Shown here piece by piece: positions 40,066 through 52,289 of a DNA stretch of 64,000 nt (within the stretch, counting starts at the first letter, position 1; every line of letters begins with the position of its first letter). The stretch is from Gaeumannomyces sp. JS-464. Lineage: Eukaryota > Ascomycota > Sordariomycetes > Magnaporthales > Magnaporthaceae. The notes beneath the pieces were generated by a model. The model searched no databases. It was not told where the DNA came from and saw only the letters and a list, made by a program, of their open reading frames with translations. The stretch lies in assembly GCA_002197995.1 (NCBI GenBank), contig NGZR01000002.1, positions 8,060,001 to 8,124,000 on the forward strand. The letters run 5' to 3'. Both the position numbers and the translations under genes were made by a program.

Positions 40066-41144
40066 TCAGGCCCCAGCCCCGACTTGGAGCATGGCGGCCA
40101 GAAAGCCAGCATACACCAGGAACGCCATTTCGTGGTTCTCGAACAGCCAGATCTGCACCGTCCCAAATATCAGCAGCAGCAAGAAGCAGACCGTGAGCGC
40201 GAGGCCCGTGCTGAGGACCTTTAGCGGGATCACGGCCATGGGCACCATGATGGCCAGGCACACCACGGTGGACCTCAGGGCGCCCGCCAGCACCATGACC
40301 TTGCGGTCCGAGAACGTGCTGGAGTTGGACAGCCACCCGTCGCCCTGCAGCTCCCCCATCTTGGCCCAGGTCTGGGGTGCAGCCGAAAGCGGGCGGTCAG
40401 CTAGCTACTCGCAGTGGGTGCCGTCGTTCGAGGGGAGGAAGAAGTATGAGATGTTAAAACGGGGACACCCACAAACCAACTGTCCCAGTCCATAGCGTGC
40501 CAGAGTTGGATTAGCCGCTTCTCGTGCGTCTCTCTCTTGGGCCTGATGAGCCTGTACTCGTCCTGGAAGAGGTTCTCGATTGCCTCGGGGACGGGGAGAC
40601 CTTGTTGCCTGTAGAAGGCCCCCAGCTCCTTGAGCGAGGCGCAGCTGGGAAGCTCGAACGCCTGCACCTTATCGACTAGGGCCAGGAAAGAGTCTAGGCA
40701 GGAAATACAAAGACCAATAAGGATGAGGACCCGCGAGGAGAGGCGGACGTAACGAACTCACAATACTTCTCAAGCGCGTCAGTCATTTGCTTCTCCGCAA
40801 GTCTTAGAGGCTTGTCGCCGGCCCCGCGTTCCGCGAGATCCTTGTGTTGGCTGATATGGGAGGCCACGTCTCGAGCCAAGCCGTCGATGGAGTGGCACAC
40901 AGCTTCCGAGAAAACCGGGAAGCAGCGAATATCTAGGTACACGGCTTGCATCGCCGGAATGCTGAGCTCCTTGATTCCGACTGGGCCACCATCAAATATT
41001 AGCTTTCTCCATCTTGGCCTTCGAAGGAAAGACTAGATTACAGAACTCACACTCTTCTAGGTCTGGGCTCACGGCGGTGCTCGAGGTGGAGCTCCTAGGC
41101 AGACCTCGCTCGGCAGCGTCTAGTTCGACTGGTTGCGATGACAT
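40066..41144 (-). CDS. DUF6594-like membrane protein (four exons)
   Basis: A predicted 279-residue protein. Exons in transcription order are 41144-41051, 40980-40762, 40693-40473 and 40371-40066; the sum is a whole number of codons. Introns are 70, 68 and 101 nt, with GTGAG or GTGGG donors. The soluble helical N-terminal part contains D-E-Y-R-L-I-R-P-K and W-H-A-M-D-W-D-S-W-F. It is followed by W-x-K-M-G-E-L-Q-G-D and then three closely spaced hydrophobic segments in the last 95 residues, ending at the C-terminus. A helical cytosolic domain plus a short cluster of C-terminal membrane helices is the layout of fungal DUF6594 proteins, whose function is unknown. The family assignment rests on architecture and is moderate; the exon model is strong because all junctions restore frame. 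Confidence 0.75.
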
Positions 41145-41917
41145 CGTGAAGGAAGAAATTAGACGGGGGTGATCCGGTTGGTATTTAACTTTAAGGACAG
41201 ATTTCTGGATTCTGGAGCTGTTTGATCAAGTGAAAGAAAGAGCGCAAGAACATCGTGGACATGACCATTTTATAGACCCCGAAACCTTCGCAACGGCATC
41301 ACAGCCGGGCGGACAATAACAGACGACGGTAAGAACGAGCACATCAGAGAGACACGAGAGTGCTATGAAGCCGGGCGACCCTGACGTTGCTGCCCATATA
41401 TCCAATAAAGATTCCATTCGGCAGGCCGACCACCAATGTCGCGGCGACGAAATGAAGTTGCGGTGATGCGACGACACCCTCTCGGACGCAAGCCTGCGGC
41501 GGGGGGCGACCAACCGCAAGCACCCGCGGCCGAGGGGCACCAATCGCGCCGGACACGCGAGAGGCCAGCGAGGCGGAGGGGGAGGGGCGCGACCACACGT
41601 GATAGGTCCGCGCCTATGCACGTATCCGACAAGAGCCGACAAACGTTGAATTCCAAGGTGGCGCCCGGTCTGACATCCAGGCTCAGCCCTTTATTAGGTT
41701 CTATCTCCGTCCCCATTTGCGAGACGCGGCAGACGCCAATTGGGTTTTTTCGGCCGGGGCTCACAGAACCCGTTGACGTGCTGCTTGACAGCGCGGTGAG
41801 TGCCCGATCCCCCATCTGATCTGCCAATGAGCATGTGTGGGAAGGGATGGAGGCTCTGCTGCCGCCGTCGCAGAGCGAGACACTTGTCCCTCTGCTCCTG
41901 ACACTAACCAGAAATCC

Positions 41918-41953
41918 TCCCATCAGGGCAGAGTATCCCATCAGGGCAGGGTG
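41918..41953. repeat. Two tandem 18-nt units
   Basis: Units 41918-41935 and 41936-41953 begin TCCCATCAGGGCAG and differ at two positions near their ends. Confidence 0.85.
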
Positions 41954-43801
41954 TTCGGCAGCGTAGTGCCGTCCCGTCGCCGCCGATACACCGCTCGGTG
42001 TCTAGGCAATGTCGAGCGCTCCCACTGGCAGCCTGGGTCCTGCGGCCAGGACCGGTCGGCCCCGCACCTCGACCGTTCGCGCCCAGGTAATGAACGGGGA
42101 CCACGTTGGGTTTGCATGATGCTCGTCGGAATAGACGCCACATCAGCCCAAATGCATTTCCCAGAACATCCGCCCGCGTTGCACAGCCTACCTCGATCCA
42201 GCCGAAGCTAACGCGCGCCAGAATATGCTGGTCCGGCCGAGAGAGGCATTCACAGCCTTCCATCTTTCTGCATGGCGATCTCCACATGACGTTTTTTTTC
42301 CCCACGTATGGGCCGGCGGGTTTTTGGGGGGGCAGTCACCGCCTTTCTTTTGCTCGCGAAGGCAAGGTGGCATCTTTCTCCAAGTTGTGCGTCCGCGTGT
42401 GTGGCCGGGCAACCTCGAAGTGTGTTTATGAAGAGAGGAGAAAAGAAGTCCGGACTCGACCGCTACAGCACCGACACGATGAATCTACCTGGACGTCGGC
42501 AAATGCCGCACGTCGTGCCAGTCCGCGATTGAATCGTGGGCGTCGCGGGTTCCCCAACCCTCGTGTGGATTAGGTAACTCCACCCCCACAATCGAGTGGG
42601 TCGGTAATCGACGCCCTGCCCCGAAAGGCGGCGCCCTTTGACATGCTCTCGTTGCTTGATGTTCTCGCTCTCGAGTGTCGACTAAGATCAGCTATGCAGG
42701 CAGCTACCGGGCAGATTGCGAATTGGCACCTGCGTGCCCTGAGCTGTCCGTGCTGCTGGATATATACAGGTCTCCAATCTCCGGGTCTGCCCCCAAGGTT
42801 CAGCGGACTCTCAGCCCCAGCAATCTTGACTGCTCCTCGCCACGACAACGGCTAGCTCGAGAAACAACTGATGACTCCGCACATGAGAACGAATCAGGGT
42901 CATCTATCCTCCTTCTATGCGAATAAGGCCTTGCAGGAAGCTATGGACCTGGGTGGACGCGGCCCTGATGGCACCAGCGCCTCATCTGCTGTCATTCTGA
43001 TCGGCCAAGGAGAGCTAGGTGGCATGGGCTTGAATCCAGAGATGCCCTGTTTAAGTTCGGCGTCTGCACTCTCTTATCCGCCCAGGAGACACCAGCCCAC
43101 TTCTCCGTTCTCGGCGACAATGCATGCAGCCGTCGAGGCCAAGGATCACGACGCACATGTCGGCACGGCTTGCCGATGTATGTATGCCATACATATGTCC
43201 CACCCCAGGACTTGCATATTGCCCCCGGGCCACAATACCTGTTTTCTCGGCAGGGAGGCATGCCCTGCGACTCGATTACCAACAGATCGTAGTGCGCAAT
43301 ACGCCATCTCGGCCCAGACGGCGGTCCAAAATAAAAACATCGAGGGGAATGACGGCGGCAAGTAACCCTGAGTAGCCCCGCGCTAGTGAAATGGAATCCG
43401 CCGCTGTCATCTCCGCTAAACACGGACCGCGGCTTCGGTTCCGAGGAGAAGCGCTTGGGCCTTGGGTCGTGCACCTTTGACAGCAATCATGACAGCTGCC
43501 TGTGGGATTCTGCCTCTGGGCAGCCCAAGCCCAGTAATTTGGACACTGTGTGCAATGGGTTCTGTCAGCATTGTCAAGTTTCGGTGTCGGCAAGCAGGGC
43601 GAGCCAAGACGGAAAGAGGAGGCTGTAAACGTGAAAAAGAAAAGATTAAAGGAGAAGCCGGGACGAGAGGGGACGAAAAATAGGTGGAGGGGAAAAAAAG
43701 TCAACTGGACACGCTGAGCTTGATCAGTAGCCGATCCGTGTCTTTGGACATCACGCATTCGCATTCGGGCAATGAAGCTCAAACGAATGCTGGCCTTTGC
43801 C

Positions 43802-43828
43802 AAAAAAAAAAAAAAAAAAAAAAAAAAA
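43802..43828. repeat. Poly-A run of about 27
   Basis: The longest homopolymer in the window, in non-coding DNA. Confidence 0.9.
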
Positions 43829-44500
43829 CGCACAAGTCCTGAGGCTGTTCCATGCACGCTGAATGTTAGCGTTCGGGCGCTTAATTGTAGAGAATCAGGG
43901 GCCAACATTTGCCCCTGACGCGCGATCTTCTGGTGCTATCACGTTTCCCGGAACAGCCTGCCGCATACAATGGCCACGCCTACGCTAGGGAGTGTCTGTG
44001 AGGATTGAAGTTCGAGATGGCCGGATATGATTTGCTCTTCTGCATGCTAAAAAATAATCACTCCAAGCCGTGTACATCCAGCAGATCCTTTTGCAAAGCT
44101 TGCTCCATCATCATCGTGTATCTCCAGAGGTTTCTCGCGGCCACCCTTGTCGTCAGTTTTGAGCACGCGTCTTTCCATGGTGCCCGCAGCGAGGAAACCT
44201 CGTCGTCATGGGTGTGGGACCGCGCGGGGGGTTACGTCGAACGCTCGAGATTGAGATCTGTCGTGTATTAAGCAGATTAGCAGGCGCTCTCGAGCCATCG
44301 AAGTTGCCTAGAGTACCGGCTTCAACCTGCCTTGGCTTGTACAGGAACCAACCGGCTTAGGAGCGAAGAGCAAAGTGGAAAGAGTGGTCAGGCCCGCGCG
44401 GGTCTGGGTAAGTCGTCTCTGTGTTTGCGGGTTAATCCGGCGACAGGAAAAATAGATCACTCCGTATTACTCCGCGGGAGATCGAGCGTACCTAGAGCAC

Positions 44501-44623
44501 CTAGAGGAGCCTCGGACTCCTTTCCAAACTCGGCTTGGGACAGCATGCCGTTCGTGTCGGCGCCGGGGGCGGCGCCGGCTTGGGGGGCTTTGGGCGGATA
44601 ATGACACGCTTCCCGTTTTCCAT
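44501..44623 (-). CDS. RxIIRPKP microprotein 1 (40 aa)
   Basis: A small minus-strand ORF with ATG at 44623 and TAG at 44501-44503. After five residues it contains K-R-V-I-I-R-P-K-P-P-K-P, then A-P-P-P and a short Cys/Arg/Pro/Leu tail. The signature recurs in two other small ORFs at 50514 and 52290, which is the main reason to call it real. Upstream on the same strand is a pyrimidine-rich leader directly before the ATG, and a TATA-like ATATAAAATA (44831-44840) about 210 nt from the ATG. No function is known to me. The basic N-terminus and polyproline could bind SH3/WW-type domains or nucleic acid, but that is speculation. It could also be a first exon, though no good donor lies inside it. Confidence 0.5.
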   Translation of the reverse strand: MENGKRVIIRPKPPKPAPPPAPTRTACCPKPSLERSPRLL

Positions 44624-44830
44624 TGTTGGAGGAGGTGGGAGGGACGACAAGGGCGTAGACTGGTATGACTTGGACAAGGAAAAATTAATGGTACAACGGC
44701 ACTTTCTGGAACGGGTGATGGAGGTGAAGGCCAGAGACCATATGAGAGGACCGATGGATGCGGGAATTGCAGATAAAGGCAGAGAGAGATTCAAGCAAAG
44801 CAAACAACCGGAACTGGCGGTGACAACATT

Positions 44831-44840
44831 TATTTTATAT
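44831..44840 (-). promoter_or_regulatory. TATA-like element upstream of microprotein 1
   Basis: Reverse-complement reading gives ATATAAAATA. It is followed downstream by a CT-rich leader up to the ATG at 44623. Confidence 0.4.
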
Positions 44841-44862
44841 TCTGAGGGGAGGGTCCTAGCGC

Positions 44863-45600
44863 TCACCTTAGCCGACTCCGTCCAGACAGTGTACTATTCA
44901 GGTATGCTACATCTTCGTCATGGCTCGAGGCACCTCGCTGCATGGCCTGGTCGGGCATACTCCCCTCGCTTGCAGGGCATGTGCGAACATTCTGATCCGC
45001 CGAAGATTTCGTCCTACTCAGTGCATCCCCTGAGGATCTCGTACTACTTGGTGCGTCTCCTAACGATCTCGTCCTACTCAGTAACTTGCCTAGCCTTTTG
45101 TCAGCGCTCGTTTGTGAAGCCACCGCTATCATCAATAGTCGCTATGCACTACAAAGCCCCTCTCTCTTGTTGTTGCTGCACCACTGGTCTTCAAATTCTT
45201 CCTGTGGTGAAGGAGGCCCTGTGTAACAGATGTCCACAGTCAAGCAAGCCAACATACTCGGGAGTGTGGAGGAGGAAGCACGAGACACGACGGCAAGGGA
45301 AAGCTAAGTCGCTGGGTCCCTGTAGCCATACCACGAAGAGAGAGGCGTGGCAGAGAAATGGATCCGCTGCTGTGGTGTGGTAGGTCCTCTGTGCACTTGC
45401 CCGCTGTCGGGAACTAACCATACTCCACGCCCATCGTGCGGCCGGGCCGACGAGGCTCTTGACCCCCTGTCGAAAGGTGCTTCCAAGTTTTCGCCAATCA
45501 TTTGATCAATCCTTTCGAGGTCCCGCACGGGGGCCCCTGTTGACGCAAAAGATCTGTGTCGGCGAGTGCTCACCCTGACATCTGGAATCCCGGTCGTGGC
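44863..45600 (-). other. Possible minus-strand gene or gene remnant
   Basis: Several minus-strand frames here read more like protein than their surroundings. One at about 45440-45555 has the phrase A-P-V-R-D-L-E-R-I-D-Q-M-I-G. One at about 45148-45250 ends P-S-P-Q-E-E-F-E-D-Q-W-C before a stop. One at 44863-45135 contains three 10-residue repeats. No set of introns joins them cleanly, so this may be a decayed gene or chance. I assign no function. Confidence 0.22.
45005..45094. repeat. Minisatellite, three 30-nt units
   Basis: Three head-to-tail units start at 45005, 45035 and 45065 and share GAT[CT]TCGT[CA]CTACT[CT][AG]GT. The unit length is exactly ten codons, and on the minus strand the frame stays open, giving L-S-R-T-[RK]-S-x-[GA]-D-A-like repeats. 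Confidence 0.75.
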
Positions 45601-48600
45601 CTTACAAGGGCGACACGGTCACTTAATAATTGCTGGCACCTCCAAACCACCTTTCCCTTAACAAATCTGTGCCAAAATATGCCAAAGACTATTGGGGCGC
45701 CGTACAGGTCTCAGGGATCACAAACGTTAGTTGGCGGACCGCCGGGGGGGTACATGACGCCGCGAGATGCTCCAGAAAGAAACCGAGGTGCCGATTAAGT
45801 GGCGCTAGGGTAGAAGTACATTGACTTGGGTGCAATATTCTATGCGGGGAAGTGTACCTGGGTACGAGTCCTAATTAGGAAGGGACCCATTTTAATAACA
45901 TTTGTGATCCCTGGATATCTTTCCAATGCTGATGCATGCCCATCTGCTTCGTTAGGAAATCGGCCACATTTGACAGGGAATATCATGTCCGCTGGCTGGT
46001 TAGTATGATGGGATCAACAGATGGGCATCTACTTAACGGGCCGCATAATGGACGCTCGGGAATTCTCGAGCGCGCCCTGGTCCACGCTAGCTTCAGGTGG
46101 CACGCCCGGCAGGCCAGACACACTCCCTCCGTTTTCCCGCGGCTTCGACAGCAAAAGGCCGTTGTTTGGAAGTGATGTTTTGTTCTACTAGGGCGCTTTT
46201 TTTTCCAGCCGATATTCTAGGCAGCATTGATCCCGTGCGACAGGACAGTGGGTCCCGCCACCCGGTTGTGGCTCTCACCAAGGGCGCAAGGGTGTAGGTC
46301 TCGTGATATCTGATATCGGACGTGGCAAAGGAAGCCAAGGCCTCTTTAGCAGACATGGGCAGGGGCGGTTCAAAGGTTGCCCCTGGACGCGCTTCGCTCT
46401 CAGGGGCTACCCCTGCCAAGGTGACGACAGGTTGGAGTTGGGATGTGCGTCAGACACAGCAGTCAGGGCTCTCCGTTGCTAGGTGGGGCGGCTATTGTCC
46501 AGGGAAGCTAGTGTGCCGACGTTTGACGGCCGTGCCATGGGGGCAAAACCGTCCCTTACCTAGGTACCTGGTCTTGCAGGTCTTGGTGGCCGTCGGTAGG
46601 TACCTGACTGCTCAATAAAGCTCGGTGAGACTCCTTGCTGCTGCCGGAGAGGCGAAGATCCCACTGCCCAGCGCCGAGGCTGGCAATTTATTTTTACGGC
46701 CGTGTGCCAAAATGATGGGGCTTAATCCTGCTTGACAGGCTTGGAGATTCCCAGCTACTGGGCAGCATCCCTCAAACGCTGGCCTTGACCGGCAGCTAGC
46801 CAGGTCCTTCAGCAGCGGCCTGGGTGTGGACGTGACAGCATTGTTGCACGAATGAAACCCCCCTCTTATTACGAGCCATCAGTCTTTCAGCCGCGTATAA
46901 TTCCAGGCGCGGAACATGGTTGGCTGCAAACCACCGCGCCCGTGACCACCATGCAGTGCAGTGCAAGGCACCAAGCCCCATCCTCTGGGAGCCGCTTCTT
47001 CAACACCGGGTCGGCGATCAAATTATGCACGAGTCCCGGAACCTTCGGGGTAGCAAGCAAGGGCTAAATCCCCTCGGCCTTGTGGAGAAGGAACCATCCC
47101 CTACCGTAGATCGCCGGGAAATCTACGTGCCCAGCAAGCCACTTGTGTCGGGAATAAACGCAATCGACACCCGGGATGGTCAATGTCTGGTTCTGAGCAC
47201 TGCATAAGTTCGCTTGTGTAGAGACGCGTCATTTCAGGGCAATCGAATCTTGGCTTCCGCCTGGTGACGACGGAGAGATTGGTCTCTTGTCCACCGATCT
47301 GGTCCCAGCGAACAAAGCGCGCGTGTGACTGTTCCCAAAACAGCCATGTTGCACTGGACACCCATGTCTGGTCGAGAATCGAGGTGTGCTAAAACCCAGA
47401 AGAGATTCGCTACGTGATCCTTCGGCCCGCGCCTGAAAAGAAGCGAAAAAAAAGAAAAAAAAAGACCTCAAAGGTGCCCGGCAAGTCGCAATGGACCCTC
47501 GTATTACTTGAATTTCTGGCCAGCTTCTTTCCTGGCATCATGCGTGGTACCTAAAAGTCCCAGTCAGCCTGGCAGAGCAGGGGGAACTCGCAGGGTCGAG
47601 ACTGGTGGGCGCAGAACATTCCATGAATGTTCCAGGTAGGGCACGCCCTAATCTCCTACAACAGCAGAGACCCACGGACCTGGTTGGAGTCAAGCTTGTC
47701 ACCTGAGCTGCGAGGCCAGACGTTCTGGAAACACCAGCTCGGCAGGTACCCAGGTACCCAGGTACCCTAGCTCCCCTGCAGTGCCTCAATGCTAACAATT
47801 TCAGACACCTTGTCACAAGCCCAACTGAGAGTTTGGCAGTTTCAACGGCTGCCCTTGTCAGCTTGGAACGAACAAGCTGGTACCTGGTACCTTATCTCTG
47901 TACCTAACGTGCATCCTTAGGACCCGCCGACAGGGGCCAAGCGATTGCAAGGTTGCTGTGCAAGTTCACGTCAATCTCGAGTGGGGAACGCCCAGGATCT
48001 CGCATGCTTCGAGAAGGCAATTTGGAAAGGGCCGGGGCTGGGATGGAGGCGGTGACCTGTGTGATCTTGGCACCCTATGGTCCTTGATGTCGCAGTCAAC
48101 AACCGCCAATTGACTGCCTGCGGCCCCGGATCGGGAGGGCGCTGGTGGGCACTTGACATTGTGATATGGGCAGCGCTCGGACGCGATGAGTAGGAAATTG
48201 CGCTGGTGCCTTTTTTGGCCTCAATTTGTCCTTGGGAAAAGAATCAAGAGCGGCGAGGGCAGCTTGGAGAGGAAGTGATCATCCTCTCATCCCGAGTCAT
48301 CTCGAGTCATCTGACGCGGCAAAGGGAAATAGGAAAGGGAGTGCCATACATAATCGTGCCAGGGGGTGATGGGCGGGAGGCAGATGCAAGTTTGACAATT
48401 CTGGCGCCCGCTGGTTGCCTGCGGTCGAGTTAAAGTCACTAGGCTTGCTAGGTTGACCCCCGCTCCAACTCCCGAACAGACCCCCTCCCGGCATGGAATG
48501 GAAAAAAAAACCCCTTTCGGCCTTGTGCAGTGTGCATCAGGCTGGCGTTCCGATTCTGCGTTTGAGCTATCCTCCATCTCAACACGTCGGAAAGCCGCCG

Positions 48601-50340
48601 GAAATTTGGCCCGGCTTCAAATAGAATGCCGGAGCTCCAAAGTGCGCGCCTCTCTGGCGGCGGTGAGGATGGTCACTTGTGTTTTGTGACTTCCATCCAG
48701 AGGCTGACCCAGCAGACGCTTCACCAAGTTTTGTGGCGCTCCTCCAGAGACACGCGATGCTACCTGGTTCGGGATGTCCTCGTGCCCGCACCGGACCCTC
48801 TCATTTATTTGGCCTTGGCGGCTGACGCGGCTCTTCTCGCAAAATGAGGAGCCCATTCGGGTTTGTATTTTGGGAGATCTCCAGCCTACTCACGCCTAGG
48901 TCTGCGTACGTAGTTTACCTCTGTACCTAGATTTCCACATTGGCAACCCGCCTACTGGTTAGAGGACGGCTCCTCTGCGTTGCAGGTTTGTGTCCTTTCC
49001 CAATGCCTGCCCGGCATGAGACATCTAGGCCGTCGAGCTACTTAGGGCCTGGCCGGGTGGTGATATGACCGGAGCCTGAGGCGGGCTCAGTCAGAGCGAC
49101 CGTCAAGCTCCACCATGGTTCCATGTCTCAAGTAAGGGTTAACCCTTCAGGGAGGCCTGCTGTCGCCAGGCTTGCAGCACTGGACTCGAGAGATTGCGAT
49201 ACGAGCATGGCTTTACAAGTGCCGTGGAGCCCAGGGAGCGGGCGCCCAGCGCCTTGACGCCGGAAAGGAAGGATGGACACCGTCCCGCCATGGCGGAGTA
49301 ACCTTTTTGTGTATACATTCCTGCTGTCTTCCCACATGTGCGGCTGGCTCCAGTCGCAAATCCAGTCTCTAGCGAAACCAACGAATGTTCCTGATCCCAG
49401 CTTTGCAAAACCTCCGCTCTACCAGGCATTCGTATTCCACGGAACACCACAATCGCCGCTTCGATCCTACAGAAGCCGACATCCATCCAGGCTGGGGGGA
49501 TTCGCAGCCATCATCGACCCATGCTCGTTAGTGGACCCCGGAGGAAGCTCCGTTATCTGTGGACCAATAGACAGGTATTGAGGCCTGTTAGCTGCGCCAA
49601 GCCCTTCCGACGCACCAATGAAGTCGCTGAAGAGGCATGGTGCAGGGGTAGATGCAGCCGAGCCGCGTTTAGACGGTAATGATGTAAGGTACAGAGGCGG
49701 GTTCCGTGGCGTCTCCCCCCTCCAGACTGCCTTGGACCATACAACAGTGCCAACCGTCCACGTGCCTGCCTATGGAAGAAACAATATCCGCGTTCGAAAG
49801 GCTCGTCGACGAGGGCAGTAGGTAGCCTTCAAAACACCCCGTCGGACAGCTACAGGCCGGGGGTCATGCCTAGCGTCTCGATTATCACATCCCCTCTTTC
49901 ACCAAGCCACGGAGCCGTAAGCCGGGCCCGAGAGAAGCACGTTAGTGGACCCACCCTCGGTCGGAGCCACGCGATTTTCCAGGATCGGAGGGATGCTCTT
50001 ATCGCCGTAGGCGGCGGGGAGACTGCTGCTCAGGCAAGAGGTAAGGAGCGGGCAAGAAAAGGCAACCACGCAGCAAACGCCAAAGCACCAGGTTCAACGC
50101 AGCCAACCGCCAGCAGCATTGACCGTTGCTGGGTGGCATCGCCCCTTGAAGAGCCGGACGTAGGGGATTCAGCTGTAGGGATGGTCCGCCTCGCCTGAAC
50201 CTTGAACCCTGAAGCGGTGCGAGACTAGGCGATGAAAGCAACAACGAGGCCGCTAGCACGAGTAAGCATCACATCTCCGGCGCGGGTAGGCCAAAAATTC
50301 TCCGAGAGGCCACCGGGGGTCTGAGGGTAGGGACCGGCTC
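45601..50340. other. Stretch without supportable genes
   Basis: Only short frames on both strands, none with recognisable features. An ATG-started 110-codon frame at 49866-50198 is the most protein-like but has no support. The stretch contains several GGTACC/TAGGTACC motifs (46557-46606, 47744-47770, 47880-47892, 48896-48931). Confidence 0.4.
47744..47770. repeat. Three tandem CAGGTACC units
   Basis: The octamer CAGGTACC is repeated three times head to tail. It is a variant of the TAGGTACC-type palindromic motif found elsewhere in the intergenic DNA of this window. Confidence 0.8.
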
Positions 50341-50370
50341 TTACTTTCCTGTTAGCTCTCCACCTCCAAC

Positions 50371-50377
50371 ATATAAA
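50371..50377 (+). promoter_or_regulatory. TATA-like element upstream of microprotein 2
   Basis: ATATAAA lies 137 nt before the ATG at 50514. Between them is a CT-rich leader including ATCGCTTCCTC, a string also present in the leader of microprotein 3. Confidence 0.5.
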
Positions 50378-50513
50378 CCGTGGCTTCCCCTCCCTTTTTG
50401 TTTTGCGAGCCTGCTACACCTCTCCATCTCCACCACCCCTATCGCTTCCTCGCTATCAAGCATAGCGTGGAGTTCAATACACCCTAAAGTCTTCGGCTCC
50501 CGTCCCTTTCACG

Positions 50514-50597
50514 ATGGGCGCACGCGTTATCATCCGACCCAAGCCCCCGAAGCCCCCGCCGCCGAGCCGGACAGCCACCCGGCGCAACAACGCCTAA
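50514..50597 (+). CDS. RxIIRPKP microprotein 2 (27 aa)
   Basis: ATG at 50514, TAA at 50595-50597. The protein starts with three residues, then R-V-I-I-R-P-K-P-P-K-P, four further prolines and a short Ser/Thr/Arg/Asn tail. It matches microprotein 1 exactly over the 11-residue core although the genes lie on opposite strands 6 kb apart. The codons differ in the core (GTT ATC ATC CGA here, GTC ATT ATC CGC there), which is what selection on the protein would produce rather than a recent DNA copy. The TATA-like box, CT-rich leader and ATG are arranged like a normal fungal promoter. No intron donor lies before the stop. Confidence 0.55.
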   Translation: MGARVIIRPKPPKPPPPSRTATRRNNA

Positions 50598-52289
50598 AAT
50601 ACGACAGAGAAGTCTGTGGGAGGCCACCAGGATGCTCACTTTCACCTGCTCGCTAAATAAATTTTACGCTCCTGGAGAACTGAAGCCTGTCTGGCTTGTG
50701 GGCGGCCACCGGCCACGGCCCGTAACCGACAAGAGGGACGCACCAGTTGTCCCGGACCACCGGTGGGAAGACCCCGACGCACCTCTCCTATCCCACCCCC
50801 AGTTGCGCGCGTTGCTTCCTCCCAATCCAAACCCACAACTAACGATCTTACCAGACTGAGACCTAGCTACCCACCCACCATCTCCATCTATTAGCTTCCG
50901 CCCCCGGGAAATACGAAGCGATACACGCCGGAACCCATACACGCAGTTGCGCGCACAGCCAGCGCCAAGGCCGGCTTTTCTCCGTCCGACGGCCAGACGG
51001 TCGCCCTGAGGGAGGAACGGCTATACCACCACTGGTAGCGACCAGCTTCTTCTGCATGCTTTTCGTCGGCACCAAATCTCTCTGTCCACTTTGTATTTTG
51101 TATTGTACCCTCCAACCTCTCGACTCGTACTTTTTCAGCAAATCTTTGGGCTCGCCGTACATGCCCCAATATCGTTGTAGAACAGGAGACGTGATGAGCG
51201 AGAAGGAAAATCTATTGGCTGCCTACCTATATCATAGCTTGTTTTTTCTTTCCCATGGGCAGGTTACGGTTTCTCCCCCCTCCGTCCTCCATCCATCCAT
51301 ATTATTAGCCAGTCGACGGGGATACACGCAGGTAGGTTGCACACCTTGAAATTATTCGTCATCTCTCGAGGCTAGGCATGGGTGCTGCCAAGGCCGTGCG
51401 GTAAATATTCGCTACACCCTCCGTCTTCTATCCTCTATCTCAGGCCGGTATGGGAATAGGAGAATCAGTTGGCACGGCCAGCTCGATTCGTCCCCGAAGT
51501 TGCTCACTGACTCGGGCCAGGGATGATTTTACAGGTGGTTAAGGTCATGTAAGCGCGCCTCGAAGCATATGGCGGGGTTGACACTGCGTCATGCGGGCTG
51601 GAAATGGACAAATTGGCAAATGGAAAAATTGGCAAAGGGGGTTAGAGCAGGGGTGGGAGCCCGCCAGGAACTGGGGCAGGCGAAGTGTGCCTTACCAGCC
51701 GCTTCGGCATGCGTTTACCCGATTTCCCCCCTGTCTTATTTTGACTCCCTCTCTCCCGCATTAGCAATCCATTTTCCCCAAGACCAGCACTCCCATCCTC
51801 TCGTCTCCCTAGCCACTGATACTGTCGAGGAGACATCTCGTAGCGGCGGAGGCAAGAGCAGGGCCGGGAAAACGGCGTCATTGGGCAGTTACGCTATTTT
51901 CAGGCACGGATTACATCACGGGACCCAACGGTAGGCGTGAATGGGGCTTTTGAATTGAGATTGGATGCATGGCCAAGAAGACATGAAGTGCTCGACAGCC
52001 TATGTGCCCAGCGTCCTTTTCCCCAACCTGCGGCTTGACACAAGCCCATTCACACACCATTGTCCTGGCCCACGGCACCGGTTCCTGAGATTCCAGTTGT
52101 TGACCACGCTCCATTGCCTAGCTATATTTGTAGATCCACCTCCATAATTCCGGTCGCAGGGCACATCTCCCACGTTTTGCCCCAAAGGCTCGGTGGACCT
52201 GTTCAAGACGAATCCCAAAGATTCCGGGAACAAGATGGGCTGGTCCACCAGATCGTGCGTCATGTCCCTGAAAAGGGAGGGGTGTTCGC
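50598..52289. other. Stretch without supportable genes
   Basis: Short frames only. The part from 51560 to 51900 is open on both strands but without any recognisable feature. Confidence 0.4.

Larger units (their letters stand above)
41145..44500. other. Non-coding stretch with an 18-nt tandem duplication and poly-A
   Basis: No gene I can support. The long minus-strand frames near 41363-41941 and 43276-43908 have no domain and overlap comparable plus-strand frames. An 18-nt unit is duplicated at 41918-41953, and a 27-nt A run lies at 43802-43828. Confidence 0.4.

Noticed and set aside
13387..43828. Long poly-A/T runs as tails of retroposons
   Set aside because: No element body, target-site duplication or coding remnant was seen beside any of the runs; microsatellite slippage is enough.
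49866..50198. 110-codon ATG-started frame ahead of microprotein 2
   Set aside because: Composition is plausible but there is no leader, domain or second copy to support it.
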